This document shows positions 11,526-25,420 of a stretch of DNA of 64,000 bases, piece after piece; position 1 is the first letter of the stretch, and each line of letters begins with the position of its first letter. This stretch comes from Thamnaconus septentrionalis (taxonomy: Eukaryota; Chordata; Actinopteri; Tetraodontiformes; Monacanthidae): contig CM020513.1 in NCBI GenBank assembly GCA_009823395.1, positions 2,225,501 to 2,289,500 of the forward strand, in the 5' to 3' direction. The notes beneath the pieces are model-generated. The model was not told the origin of the DNA. It ran no database searches and saw nothing but the letters and a program-made list of their open reading frames with translations. A program made the position numbers and the translations under genes.

Positions 11526-14500
11526 CAATGTTTCAGTTCGGAGGCGTCCTGTCAGTCGTTTAACAGGCCTTTGTTTTTGTATTGCGATCAATGGGGAAAA
11601 TGCTGCATGGGATTTTTGAAAGAGTACTTTGAGTGGCCACTAGTAAAAAAATAAATCACTGCACCGCCAAAATGGAAGTCCGGTATCCAGTCCTTATAAT
11701 ACATCCACAGTACGAGTACACTGTGCCTGTGACTGACATCATATGGTGGATCTCACAAGCTCACACTGCACTGCACTTCACTGGAGAAAGCAGAAGCCCC
11801 TCTGTCCCCGCCCACTGATGTGCACCACCTCCCACCCCCTCATCGCCGAAAAGACCCCCACTTACTCTCTCCCGCTCTCCCTTAGAAGTCCCATCCAAAG
11901 AAAATGCTTCAAAACGTCCTCTGACGCCCCCCCAATACACACACACGCACACACACACACACCCATCTCACCGAACGAATCCCGATGACTCAACGTCGAC
12001 TGGGTGTCAAATGGCGCTGGAGGGGAGGTTGCAACATTAAGTCCCATTATCCTAAGCTGGAACTTCAAAAGGGGGGAGCGATTGGCGCGAGCATAAAAGC
12101 AGCATTCTCCCACCGCTTTGTTCTCACACAGGGGTCTAATAACCTGACACGGGCCATAACGCCGTTTCCCCGGCAACCCTGAGCGATTGAGCTAAGTGGC
12201 TGTCGGGGTGTGAGGCCGTGATGCAGCGATTCAGCCCCACTCTGCCATCAGAGGCCGACCGAGATCTGCCAGTGGTCGCACTGCTCGTCTGATCACCGGT
12301 CAACAGCCGCTGCTGACGGGAAGATCCAACCCGGAGTTCCACCACGCAGGCCAAAATCAAGCATCATCTGTCTGCGATGAGCTGCATGAGGTAAATAAGT
12401 GCAAATCTGGTTTAATATTGTTGTTGTTGTTGTTTTTTGTTTAAAATTGTTAAGTGGGCTGTAAAAAAGAAAGAAAAGGAAAGAATAAAGCCTCTTGAAC
12501 TTTCATAGACACGACACATGCTTGTTATTTTTTCTTTTCAAATGGTCCGTTTTATTAAAAAAAGAAACACTTGAACGTCTAATATACTGGCAGAAAAGCA
12601 GACAAATGCCAAAAATGTACACCAAGTTGTCTGGGACAAGCACACACTGCAGAATCACCTGAATCAGAATCAACTTTCAACCTTCAACAAGTTGTTTCCA
12701 CATCTGCTTGGAATTCCACATATATCAGGCTTCGGAACTGTTTCCGCGCAGGCATGAAACATTCTTTTATTTGTGTGTGTGTGTGCGTGTGTGTGTGTGT
12801 GTGTTTTGCCTCTCTCCCCTCTGTGTACCAGCCTACCGAAGGCAAACAGCCGCCACAAGGTCACGGATCTTAACGTGACGTCTGGAGTGGCAATGAGACG
12901 ATTCTCACTGTTTTCGCCGGATGAGCGAATCCCCCGATAGTCACTCAAATGCCTGTTTGGGCTCCGTGTTCCGTTGATCAATGACTAATTTTCCCCGGTG
13001 ATGAATTAAGCGGCTGAAGCAGACGTGAATTCTGAGGAGACCCAGGCAGACGGGACCGTCTCGCTGCGAGCGTCGCATAAATCATCTCGTGCCTCCCTCT
13101 CCATCATCGTCCGTCACCATGTAGCAGCAGCCGTGATGAGGGAGAAAACACACACACACACACACACACTCACAGGCCCGCCGTGTAAAACACCCAGCGC
13201 TGCAGCCGTGCGTGGTGCGTCCGCCGCATCGCGTCGATCCACCCTCAGGGCCGCTGCCTAACTGGGTGTGAAACTCTTAATTGCACCCAGCAGCCGCCGC
13301 CGCTTTGCTTACTCACAGACAGAGAGAGCGCGCGAGGGGCGGGGGAGGGGTTGGGGGAGAGACAAGTGCACGTGCCGACATAATTAACATGTATGTACAT
13401 GCCTGTTTTGCTCTGCTCCTTGCATACATTTGTCCATATCAAGTTGTTCGGGGCAGCTGCAGAGCAGGTCGGAGAGGAGGTGGGTGGGCCGGTGGGTGGG
13501 TAGCGGAGGGAGGGCGGCGCCGCCGCACTAATGAGGCACTCATCATCAGTCCCAAAATGGGACGAACACGCTGGTGACAAGGAGGTGGTAGCAGGGCAGG
13601 CGGGACGTGCGCGGCGCTGTGGAGTGTGACTGCTCCGAGGGGGGAAGGAACACCCAGCGCCACCGTGACACTAATGGATAGGCGTGAGCCGCTATTGGGC
13701 CCCTGAGACTCGACCTCATCACAGCTGAGCGGCGGCGGCGGCGGCGGCAGCTCTTCTCCTCGCAGAGGGCGAGCTGAATCGCCTCCGCTCGGAATAACAC
13801 ACGCTCGACTCTCCAGGGTGGAAAATGTTCCATCGCCGAGTAAAAACAGTCACGACGGCGTCCTGCAGCCGCTGAAGCTGTTCTTATTCCCCCCTCCATT
13901 TCCAAGCGTATTGACGCAAGAAGTGTTGCTGCAAAATGAGTCACAACAACTCGGACGGAGCAGATAGAAGACAATCGTGCAGGCCCAGCTTTAAAAATGT
14001 GCGAAAGGACAAAACAAACCTGCAATTTTTTTGCCAGACCGTCACATTCTGAGCTGTTGCAAAGCTCTCATACTATCGACTAATTGTTTGAGAACCAATT
14101 TTGCACTTTGCAAATGAAGAGGTTGAGCCGATGTGACTAATCAGCTGGGAGGTTCGCCTGTCCGGCTGAGTGCTTCAACTAACAGCAGTGCTCATTAAAG
14201 CTCTGGCGGATCCACCAGCCAAGTGACACAAATGGCTTGATAGGAACGACAGAACGCCGAAACATGATACATGTGTTTATTTTAGTCGCCAATCACCAAA
14301 ACTCTTCCCCTGCGGTCAGAGGCATCAGTGCAACGATGAGGCTTCTTGCGCAGCGTCTCACACCATCAGGCTTATCTGGTCCGCAGCATCTCGTCCTGTT
14401 CTGAAGCAGCAGCTCAGAGACAAGAATCAAAACAACAAAGGGTCTAATCCTGGAAAATGCTCTCTCACTGCCAATCAGGCGGCTTTGAGACGAGCTCAGG

Positions 14501-15103
14501 AAGCTCATCACATCAACTCGTCCCTTCCTCGACTTTCCCATCGGTTCGTCCCGTGAGATGATGTAATCGTCGTCGACGCAACAGCGCAGCTTCTCCTCCG
14601 TGTGAGGCCCTTTGTGTCCGTCGACCCCGCAGGTCGGCGGAGGTCACAATGCCGCAGACGTCCGCTGACAGAAGGAGCGTTGATGGCTCCCAGTCTGCTG
14701 CGTGTTTCTCTGGCCCACAGACTCGCATTGGTGGCATTTTCCCTCCAAACACCCAGGCTTTTCCCACAGACCCCCCAACCCCTCCCCCGCCAGAGACACC
14801 AGAGCTGCCCGCCACTGCTTTTAGGTCACAGGTGTGACTGACTGGTGCATCTCAACAATAACTCTGGACAACGTGTGTATCTGTGCCGGCATAATCCCCA
14901 ATAGTTATGCAAATTGTCCCGCCTGGTGCCGTTTGTGCCGAGGGTGAAAGTGAAGACGGCACAGCAACTATGTAGGTCAGCGTCTCGTCCCGCTGATTCC
15001 TCCACGTTCGCAGGACAGGCTGAGGACGACCCGGCAGTCGGCGGCGCTCGGACCGCCGAGCACAACATCCCAACTTCCTGGCCGGGAGATAACCATGGCA
15101 AAG

Positions 15104-15144
<41 letters not shown>

Positions 15145-15478
15145 CTCACTCACTGAGGAAAGTCTTTATGATAATTGGTGTTTTGCCGCCCATTTCTCAA
15201 TGAATGCAAACTAGACATAAGGCGAAGGGATAGGAGCGGGGTTTGGGCTGGATGGATCAGGGTGGTGGTGGGTGGGTGGGGGGTATTGTTATCTTCTTAA
15301 ACAGATTAACAATAGTCTGTCCAGAGCGAATAAACATTACTAGAAAGTGTGTCATGCCTTTTAGAGAGAGAGAGGCAAGAACAAGGGACAATGAAGGGGG
15401 GGGAGGGGTGAAGGGGGGTCATTAGCATTGTATTTATTTGGAAAATCTGAAGCAGGCGGTGAAAGTGTGCAGCCGTGG

Positions 15479-15517
<39 letters not shown>

Positions 15518-16000
15518 CAGTGAGAGTGTCTGGGGATGAGCGGAGGAAGCTCCAGAAGGGAGGGGGGGGATGTTGTTGATTCACGATGGTGAGCTGGACT
15601 GAGGAGACAGAGGGAGGGAGGAGGGGAGGAGGGAGGGAAGGGAGGAGGAGGAGGAGGGGAGACGATACATGGTGGGAATGTGGGGGTCCCCGGCCCTCGG
15701 CAATCCAGCGGAGAGACCGTTTGCCTTGTGTAATAATAAGAGGGGTTGGAGGGAGGGTGGGGGGGTTAAAAGGGGGTTTACTGCGATCAGAAAAGAGATA
15801 GACCAAGTTTGTATATTCATATGAAGGGAATTAAAAACAACGTATATATAATGGAGGGCAAATCAGCTTAGAGCATCAGGGGATTTTTCCAAGAGGGGGG
15901 AACTGTTTCACCGCCACAGGAAGCACAGGGAAAACAACAACAACTGTCAACAACACATTTATGAAGCCGTCCTGGACGCAAACGTGTTCATGTCGGTGCA
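11526..16000. other. Noncoding, microsatellite-rich interval
   Basis: CA/GT tracts lie at 11933-11963, 12771-12804, 13147-13169, 15104-15146 and 15479-15516, and a GGC run lies at 13729-13749. GC content and CpG rise at 13.0-13.9 kb. G-rich tracts (gggggg, gggagg) cluster at 15.25-15.78 kb. No coding exon could be supported. Confidence 0.55.
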
Positions 16001-16009
16001 GAAGCGCTG

Positions 16010-16479
16010 ATCCGAGCAGGGCAGCGGAAGACAGGTGAAGGAGAAGGTGAGATTTCCCAGCATCTTTAAAAGCACCACACTCAACCGTCCAGTCCGGACG
16101 ATGCGCACCTGCGCCTTCTCCTCCGCGCGATGACCCACAAGCGGACGGGCGCGTTTACGTCACAAACAAATAAATAAATAAGAACAACAAGAGCCCGCGC
16201 GCTGATCATGGCCGCTGACAGCCGAGCATCCAACTCCAAACTCCTGCTGCCGCCGCACAACTGGAGGCGCTGCGCGACACGTGCTTATCTCGAACGTTTG
16301 CTCACCTCCTCCTGCTGATGCTCCTCCTGCTCCGCTCTCCGGCCCCTGACGCGGCGGTTCCTCCCCGGGAGAAAGGCGCGAAGCCTGCGGCGGTTGGTGT
16401 CGGCTGGTGGCGGCGGCTCGCTGGGATTCAGTCCCGTTCAGCGGCGGAGCTTCATCTGATCCGGTCACTGGTCTCTCTC

Positions 16480-16528
<49 letters not shown>

Positions 16529-16547
16529 CTCTCTCCTCTTCCTCGCG

Positions 16548-16600
<53 letters not shown>

Positions 16601-16750
16601 CACACACACACACTCACAGGCGGGGGCGCGCAGCATCACTCCGGGCCGTGCGCACGCCCACCGCGCGCACCGCAGCGCCACTAACCGGTGTGCGGTGGCC
16701 TCGAGGCACTGACAGGGGGGAACCATCCCATCCCGCCAAGTTGTTCCCCA
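16010..16750 (-). promoter_or_regulatory. CpG-rich block, candidate promoter with a minus-strand noncoding exon
   Basis: CpG-dense sequence flanks a compound (CT)n(CA)n microsatellite. On the minus strand a consensus donor (GAGGAG|gtgagc, exon edge 16306) follows purine-rich, GC-rich sequence, as a 5' UTR exon would. In human the neighbour beyond the 3' end of PNPLA8 is the 5' end of NRCAM, on the same strand, so this could be the nrcam promoter. That identity is inference from gene order only. Confidence 0.3.
16472..16618. repeat. Compound (CT)n-(CA)n microsatellite
   Basis: An interrupted CT run at 16472-16537 and a CA run at 16550-16618, separated by a short unique CpG-containing segment. 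It lies inside the CpG-rich block. Confidence 0.95.
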
Positions 16751-16800
16751 AAAATAAATGAATAGATAAATAAATAAATAAATAAAGAGATAAATAAATG
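16751..16800. repeat. (AAAT)n-type microsatellite
   Basis: Imperfect AAAT/AATA units next to the CpG-rich block. A similar one is at 20938-20964. Confidence 0.85.
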
Positions 16801-19800
16801 ACAGGCACGCGACTCGCCATTTCAGCCCCCTGACGCCACAGATGGACAACAGCTGGGCGAGTTTGTAGGATCACAGAAGCCAAAAGTTGTTTGATGCCCC
16901 AGCGGGGTTTTGTCTAAGCAGCAGGGGGTGGGTGTTTTTTTTTTAATTTAGCTGCTGTGTTATTGTTGCCATTTGTGGAAATGCTGCAAAAAGAAAATGC
17001 ACACAAGCCTCCGAGGCTTTTAATAATCCAGTACATTTTCATTAGCCAGGCTACAAAACAAAATAGGCAGGGATGAAAAACATAGCGTGGCAAACATGAA
17101 AGGTTGCCTGTTATGCAATATTCACTTATCAGTGTTTGGGGCCAACATTTCCTTGCGTTTCGTCGCTCGCTCCTTTACCTCTTCTGCCTGCTTCCACTTT
17201 TCAGGAAGCATAAATGGTAAAACACAAAATTAAAAAATTAAAAAAATCAGTTGTTTTTGATGCTATGTCATGTGTTTATCATCCAGCCAGAATGAGCGAG
17301 TGTCTTTGTAGGAGGCTATAAACACAGGGCTATATATGCCACTGTCCGGGCATCTTGAAAGTATTTTTTTCTTGTTTTTTGATCAATTTTGTTGGCTTCT
17401 TCACTGCAGCACCCTGATGAAACCCAATGATCAGCAAATGGGTTTACCATGAGAGCCTTCAAAAATAACCAGGAAAAAAGAGAGCTTCAGCGTGGTGTCT
17501 GGTTTTGTGCAGTCACTTTGACACAATTTAATGCTCCATAAACAGAAGACAAAAGTTGTAATTTTTGATTGAGATCTGCAGAGAATTTTGGTTATGATTA
17601 ATTGCAGGAGGCCTCTCCACTGGAGCCCGACATGAAAGAATTAAGGTCTCAAAAAAATAGGTCAAACCTGCGACCTTCCACCCCACAGTTACAGTGAGTC
17701 CGAGCGACGCCATCCTCCTCCACACTGCAGACACTGGACCTCATTCCAGCTGTTCTGGACATTAATTGCTAGGCGGAGCCATTTGCATGTCCTGACACAC
17801 TCTAGCGTTTCACCCCAGGCGCAGGATTGCACTAATAATCATACAGTTGCCTGCGGGATCAAGAAAGAGGGGGGGGGGGTGAAGCTCTGCCACATGAGGT
17901 CACGTGACTTTAAAAGCGACATTTCCTCCCTTCAATCCTCTGCCAGCCAGTCGTGCTGTCCTCTCTCTTCCCCCCGCGCGGTACATGCATGCATTATCGC
18001 AGGCTTAGCAGTGGTGGCCATCTGCAGCCGCAGCAGAGTCACACACACACACACACACACACAGGGAGCTGGTGATGCCGTTGTTATGAGGATTTTACCG
18101 TGGAGATAAGGTTTGCGGTTTGACTCCCCATCGTGCACCCCAGGCGACTGAGATTAGCTTCAATTAGATCGTGGCCCAAATCTGAAGATGAAAAATGGCT
18201 TCATATTGATTTTGGAAATAAGCCATTAGAGCTGTTCATCATGAATAAATGCCCAGTTTTGGCCCAAACTGTCCCTCACATCTTATCTTCGGCCGGCACA
18301 TTTCCACCCACCTTGCTGGCCTCTCAACCACACTTGCAATTTCAGTGTGTTTAATAAAGAATCTGCCTCTATTTTTTTCCATCTGGAAAATAATAGACAT
18401 CAAGTCATGTCAGAAGCAAAGAGGGACTGCCTCCAAGTTGGGATGGATGGGAAAAAATAAGATATGGGTTCTAAGCAATGTCTGCTAGCGACGCTAACAT
18501 CCACGCTAGCCTAGCATGGAAGCTTCAGTGGTGGCATTTTTATTAAAGCTGGACAGAATTCTACACATAAAAACAAGAACAAAAACTGCACCAAAGAGGA
18601 TTTCAGTCAGCATTGAGGTGCACAGCTAGGTAGTGATGCACAGCTAGTGCCACACCTTTATAGCTTTATGCTACAATTTCCTCTTAAAGGTGCCCCTGCT
18701 CACCCATTTTCTGATCTTCATTCTTTCATTTCTGACTCCAGTGGAGAATCCTTGTAGAACCGACACAAATGTCCCTCACAAGGTCATTTCCTGGACATAA
18801 TTCCCACTTGTTTCTTTATATAATTATCTTGAACGGTACCAAGGGAGTTTTTTTTTTTTTTCTTCCCCCCACATCATCTGGAGATGGAGCCTCACTGGGA
18901 AGTGCCGTCCCTGTCAATGCATCTCATCGAAGGACCGCCTCCGGATATGTCTGCATACAGCTTGAATCTCATTACAGGGAAAAAAAAACCCTCCTCTCTT
19001 AATTTACCCGCTGCATATTACCCGTAAAACGCTCGGAGGGAACTGCAAGAGTTCAAGAATGCTGCACCGCGGAGACCGAGGACGGCACTTTGCAAAGTTG
19101 CCCAGCCAATTTTGTCGAGTCGTTGTGTTGAAATGCAAAAGGCCACTGGAGAGGTTGTTGTCTCTGCCTCACTGGCGACTCTAATTACGGAGGATATTAC
19201 TGCAGCGGCTCCTTCAAGTCTTTTCGCTGACTGGATGCAACAAAAATCCAGCGGTGGTGCCGCACTTGCTGCCGGGGAGGGCCCGTCCTCCCGAGGCCGC
19301 TTTCCTCCACCGGTTTGGTGCTGTTGTCTTCCATTCTTCGATTTTTTTTTTCTTTTCTGAGCAAACTCCACGACAGATGCCGCAGCTGCAAGCCAGCCAT
19401 GAAATGACCCAACTCCCGGCTGAGGTGATGATTAACTCGCACAGATCGCGGCCCCGTCGCCAGCAGCCAGATTAGAGCGCTGCGGCGTGCAGCCGTGTCA
19501 CAGTCACACTCGCACCTCGTCTCAAATCAGGCAAAAAATGAAGTGCTGAGTGAGTTCTGTGTGTTGATTAAGAACTGAACCCTGCTTCTCTCTAAATCTC
19601 TAAATCTGCAGATCTTTATTTTTTTTAACCCCCAATAATATTTTAAATGAGGGTTTGACAATTTGATTTGATCAATTTGATCCACCTGGATTTCTTTTTC
19701 TACCGTTTTGCATTCTGTCCTCTGTCTCCTGAGCGACAGATCTTGTAATTAAACGCTTCATATCTTGTTTCAAGGTCTGCCACCTGCTCCCAAACTAATT

Positions 19801-22085
19801 AAATGCTAAGGAGCCGACCCTTATTTGTTGCAGGTAAATGTGAGGTGTAATTGAGAAGCTAGAGCAAGCAGTTGTTACATGATTAGTTGTCAAAGCTTTT
19901 CATTGTCCAACATGCGCCAAAAAAAAAAAGGTGTGATTACATTCTGGGTTTGTGTGTTTGTCAACTGATGTACAAGAAATCTGATCACTTTGGTCCATTA
20001 CTGACAGATTAGGGAGTCAGTTGCATTCACATCAGGCCATGAATTCATTTTTTTGTCGGCATCAGCTGTCTTATCATATTACAAGTGATATAAATGACGC
20101 TGTTGATGGTCTGTCTGAGGCTTCCAAGCTGGTTAGGTTGTCACTAAGATGGGAGAAGTATCTGCGAGGTTCTGGTTCCCTTTGTGACATCACAAGCAGC
20201 TAAGCTCCAAAACTGATTTCTACACAGATTTAAAAAAAAAAAAAAAAAAAATAAAAAGTGAGTGACAGAAGGAAACTTCTGATGAAATTTTCGTCTGTCT
20301 GAGCAACACAGCTCTTGAAATCAACCCTTTGTGATGTCACAAAAAGCACACGCTCCTTTGTCGGAGTTCAGTAGGACACATAAAGATCTCATCTTGCAAG
20401 TGAAATCTTTAAAAGGAAGAAAATCAGGGTGCGGGCAAAAATCTTACATTCATCTAACTTACACAGACATACAATTAATATACAGGCGTGAATTATTATC
20501 CAATTAGCCTTTTGGAAAAATTGTGTAAAGGTAACAAATCACATTAAAGACAATTCAAAAAGTTGGTTATTTATAGACCACAGATCGATGAAGGTTTCTT
20601 TTTGTCTATAATAAAGATAAATATGGACCAGACGGAGCTCATGAATCAGTTTGCTTCTCCAGCAGGTGTCAGAGACTCTCGGCTGTGTTTACTCTTTAAA
20701 AACCCGCACGGCTCACACCTAGACTTTGTTGTGTCCTCCTGCCTCCTGCGAACGCCGCTGTGTTGTCATGCGTGTAAGCGGGCTGCCGGAGAGTTGTGTC
20801 AGTGGCGCCGTGTTTACGCCGCGGGGAGTTGTGATCCATCACTGGATGGGCCTGTTAGCCAGGTGTCTGAGCGCCGCCGTCTCTCCTCTCCTTCCTGCCA
20901 GGAGGCTCAGGGGAAGGGCCCTTAAACTATCACCAGCTAAAAATAAATAAATAAATAAATAAAACCCAAAACCATCTTGCATGCTTTAAAAGGTATAGAC
21001 GCAGAAAAACATCCAGGGGCAGTTCTACACTTCCCAGCAGTCGGCGTTTAATAAATGAAAATGTGGCGCTAATCAAGGCGGACAGATTGGAAATTGAAGC
21101 GGCAGCGACCAGGGTGTGTTTATCTGTCTGGATCTCCGTCGCACTAATGAAGCAGTTGTGAGAGCAAGTTAGCGACTGAATATCTGCACGTTGCCGCTTC
21201 CTGCAATTGCAATCACTACACAATCTTCACACAATCAGGAGGCAGGATGCAGGCAGGTTCAGTGACGGCTTTTAATTGCTCAAACAATCACTCAAAAAAA
21301 ACAGTCTTCACAAGGAAAACAGTGGAAATATACGAATCTGCACCCCTGATCTGAGATGAACTGACTCTTTGTATCAGTGCTGGAGCAGGTTGGACCTCAG
21401 AATACATGTCCGTAGTGCATTTATTTTATTTATTTATTCATTACAATCTCTGCGAGTCATTAGATGAAATTCTGGCGCAGCAATCTGTTTCAACCAGAGC
21501 TTCAGCTAGAAGCCGCATGAGTTGCTTTCCTAATGTTGTGGAGCAGCGGAGTGGAACACTCGAACACTTGAAGGCAGAATGAGAGGATGCAGGTTTGTTT
21601 TTTTTTTAAGGAAAGGCATCAAAGGGAAGAAGGGCAAACTGAGGAGGAGTGGAAGGTGTGCATCGCCTCTGGCTGGGGCTGTAAAAATCAAAGCATCACG
21701 CGCACGATGATAGAAACCATTAAAACAAGACAACTTTCTTGTGAGATTAAAAGTGTAAAACACTTCCAATCGTCAAGGTTTTGTTTACATATCTGTATAT
21801 GTACTATTAACACTGAATTATGATCAGCTTTTAAAAGGTTGTGGGGGGAAAAATACAGTTATTTCTTTTACTAGAATTTTGTTTATACTATTAAACACAA
21901 CATGCACTGACAAACAACATGTGTAGCTCTGTAACGCCTGCCAGCAAGTCCTGGTGTACCACTAACACTTTAACCAGTATGTGTGACAATGACACCGTTT
22001 GACCGATAGCTGCTGCATGAAAATGTGCAAATGTGCTTTTGCATCCAGAGTCTCCAGTTTACTTTGATTAGATTGTTCAATAAAA
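16801..22085. other. Noncoding interval up to the pnpla8 3' end
   Basis: AT-richer than the preceding part. Contains (CA)n at 18040-18063, a poly(A) run at 20231-20250 and (AAAT)n at 20938-20964. No gene or transposon recognised. Confidence 0.55.
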
Positions 22086-22814
22086 TTTATTTCGTCTCCT
22101 TTTACAGTGCAGTGCAGTACTGCATGTTGGCAGTTTACATGCTGAGACAACGTCTCAGTTCCTCCCACTGGTTTGTGAGGATGAAGTGGTTTTGTTGTCA
22201 CTGATCCTTAGAAGGAAAACAAATGATTACGGAAATCTCTGCGTTTTGCTAATCACCAGCTAAAATATGTCGCAGTATTTGTGTTTTTAAAGAGGTAGCT
22301 TAACATTCGGCTATACTCTTCTTTGAAACTAGATTAATAACTAGATTAAAACATGTTATTTAGCAGCAGGCTAGTTTGGATTGCATGGTGGCTCATTTTG
22401 TTTTTTTTTGTTTTTTTTTTCTTAGCCAAGTGTTCGGTTTCAACCATTAAGGGTTTTAATACCTAAGCATCATATAAATAATAAGTCCTGCCATTTAAGA
22501 GACAATAACACGTTTCCCACAATGCTGAAGCTTAAATGCAACAGAGTAGCTACCAAAAGTTAGCGTCTGGTTCGGGACCTTTTCAAATTTACACATCATT
22601 CGAAGCATTAAAAAAAAAAAAAAAATACCCTACATAGGTCTGCCAACTGACAGCATCAAGTGTGTGAGGAGGAAGGTAGTGTTTGCCATGTTGGGGACAT
22701 TTCCAACACATCGTTCAAAAAAAAACAAAAAAAAAACGATACAAGTGGAGGAGCTCCATTAGGTAACTGGCAGAGTTGCCCGTGTGAGGTAAAAGTGGTT
22801 GGATTGTGTGGGGT

Positions 22815-25420
22815 CTAGATCTTGGCCGAGTTGAAGGAGCGGCCGCTGTACATGTCGACCCTGAGCCTGGCCCACTCGGACATCCTGTGGGCGGGGCTCT
22901 TCTCTCGGGTGAGGATGCGCGCCACCTTGCTCAGCTTGTGCTCGTTGCGCTCCAGGTAGCGGGCGCCCTCGGCCTGCAGCAGACCCAGCTTCTCCTGCCG
23001 ACTCTCGTCCATGGACACGTCTTCGCTCATGTAGGGGTTGAAGCGGTAGTAGGTGTCGGCCGGGAGGAAGGCGTCCAGCATGGCGTGAACCTCTGGGGGG
23101 GATGGGGGGGGAAGCAGAGATCGGAGTGAGAACCTGTTACAAACACCTCGGCGTTTCTCAGACCGAAAATTGCTCCAGTATGTGAAAACAACACGTGTTG
23201 CTTGGACTGTTTGGACAATGTCAGCGTGTCCTAAGTAAGCAAATACAGAACCATCCGTCTGACTTGTTGGTCACGGTTATTTTCATGTGATAATATCAGA
23301 ATGTAAATATCCAAACAGGCCTCTGTCTGTCTTCTCACAGCAGCTCAGCCGTGCAGGAACCCAAACATGGATCCCGCTAAAACTGCAGCCAAACTCTGTG
23401 AGTCATTCAACCCATACAGAGCTTAATAGCTTTGCTAAAACCCTATGGAGGGAGACATTACGGTTCCTTTTCAAACCTATAGCCACGCCCTCAGGTATTA
23501 ATGGGATTTTATGTCAGGTAGCAGCAGACAAAGTGTTACTGGTGTAAATCCAGTTCAGATGCAGTTCTACTTGGAAGCAGCATCCAAGGCTGCGATCAAG
23601 TCATCGTGCGAGAGTAAGAGGAAATAGCAACAACCTAGTTCATTGTTAAGGCAAGTTGTAATGCCGAGCTAACTGACCCACTAGCAGGGTTCACGACTGT
23701 CCCGAGTCTCGGCTAAATGAACTCAGATGACCTCCAATTCCTCAGAGTTGGACGGAGGGATTCCGACTGATGTTGACGTCTGCAAATCAGGGCTGGGATT
23801 GTGAACTGGTTATATTCCAGTTCCAGCAGGAGCTGTGTTTCCTCATCCAGCCCCATAGATCTCACATATCCATCCACAAGTGCAAACTGAAGCTCCAGTG
23901 ATCCACCTAAAAAGCCATGGAAGACACTAGAGAAGACTGAGGCAGGAGTGGGGGAGATTTCGTGAAAGAAAATCTGCGATAAACACTCGGCCTAATCTCC
24001 TGTTTGGAGATAATAACAGGCTGTAGGAGAACCTGGGAGAGGCAAATCCTGCACACAGGAAGGAACAAGTGCTGGAAAAACATCTAGGTCACATGCTGCA
24101 CCGTGGCGGCGGCTACAGGGAAGAAGGCCCAAATGAATTTGGGCGTAGCAGAGGTGCCCAGAGGTGATAAGGAGACGGGAGAGGTTGCCGCCACAGTAAG
24201 GCCACATCAAAACCCCAAATTCACACCAGGAGATTCAGCTGGAAACTGAGGTGACAATTTATCCCAGTCTGTTAATAGCCTGAGGGACAAAAGGAAGGAG
24301 AGAAAGTATAAGTGATAGTGTGATAGTGTGCTGTGAGTGTTGCACTTTTTTGTTTCCCAGATTGGTTATTTAGTGCAGTTCATTTGAATGCCAAGAAATA
24401 AAGTCTTCACTAAATATTCAGACACAGGGAGTCAAAATGAGCCCAGTTCACTGGTGAGATTAAAGGGGCACGCCACGTACTAATGAACTTGTTACTATAG
24501 CAACCACAAAGGTAGGGAGCGATCGATCGCTGGAATATGAAATTTAGGATTAAAAGCCTCTGGGTGCAGATTCCAGCAGCTGGTAAAAAGGCAAGGTTAC
24601 CATTTGTTTTGTAACATTCAAGGGGTAAAATTCTCCTGTAAACTGGAGCAGCTCCATTTCTGGGTCACTGACAAATGGACCTGTTCTTTATTATACAAAA
24701 TTAAATACTTATTAGGAAATAAAAACATGCTAGTTAATTTTTTTTAAATTAATCCAATTAAAACATGTGCCTATACTTTCTATTAAAAAAAAACAGATCC
24801 CTTTAAAATATTACACACTGGCCTTTAATGCCTCAAGGCTGATGGACTTTGCATCAAGTGTGATGGATGAATACGTGCAAAAGCTGTTTTGAAAGCCTTG
24901 ATGTGAAAACTTTCAAATCATTAATGCAACCGACAGCAGTTTCTGCCTGAACGCCATCTGATAAATCGACTCCATCTAATAACAAAATAATGAATCCCAA
25001 AACCCCAAAACCCAGCAGTGAACAATTTTTCACCCATTTATAAAGCCCTCTTTAGAGCGAGACATAATAAATCGGTTGCATGAGACACTTTGCTACATCA
25101 ACTGTGCAGCTAATTTGAAAACTTTACAGAGTGCCAAACAAACAACCACCACTGCTTATACGAATAAGTGGGACACAAGTGAGACCTGGAACCCTTGGTC
25201 TTCAACACTTGTTTCTTCACTCACCCTCCGTGTCGGTGGCGCTGCTGATCACGTTGTTCAGTTTGGTTTTCAGGCTGGTGGAGGTGGTGCCGGTCTTGCC
25301 GAGGCTTTCGATGCGGCCCGTTCCCAGCGACACCACGCACTCCAGGGGCGTGTCGGGCCACAAGCACTTGCACTCGTGGACAGCGAGCGCTGTGGGGTTG
25401 TTGATCAGCAGACCGCCGTC
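22815..25420 (-). CDS. pnpla8: pnpla8 last two coding exons (DGG catalytic Asp and C-terminus)
   Basis: Exon 25420-25225 starts with [12 protein letters not shown], which holds the Asp of the Ser-Asp dyad, and is unusually CpG-rich. Exon 23092-22815 reads [20 protein letters not shown] and ends SFNSAKI, then TAG. It aligns with the human ending without large gaps. The intron 25224-23093 holds no recognisable gene. The 3' UTR runs left from 22814 towards candidate poly(A) signals at 22459-22454 (ATTAAA) or 22091-22086 (AATAAA); which one is used is not known. Confidence 0.88.

Noticed and set aside
13546..14025. 159-codon open frame on the minus strand with a poly-Arg run
   Set aside because: The Arg run comes from a GGC microsatellite. 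No domain is visible and the frame lacks splice support.
16160..16849. 229-codon open frame on the minus strand
   Set aside because: It is composed largely of translated CT, CA and AAAT microsatellites.
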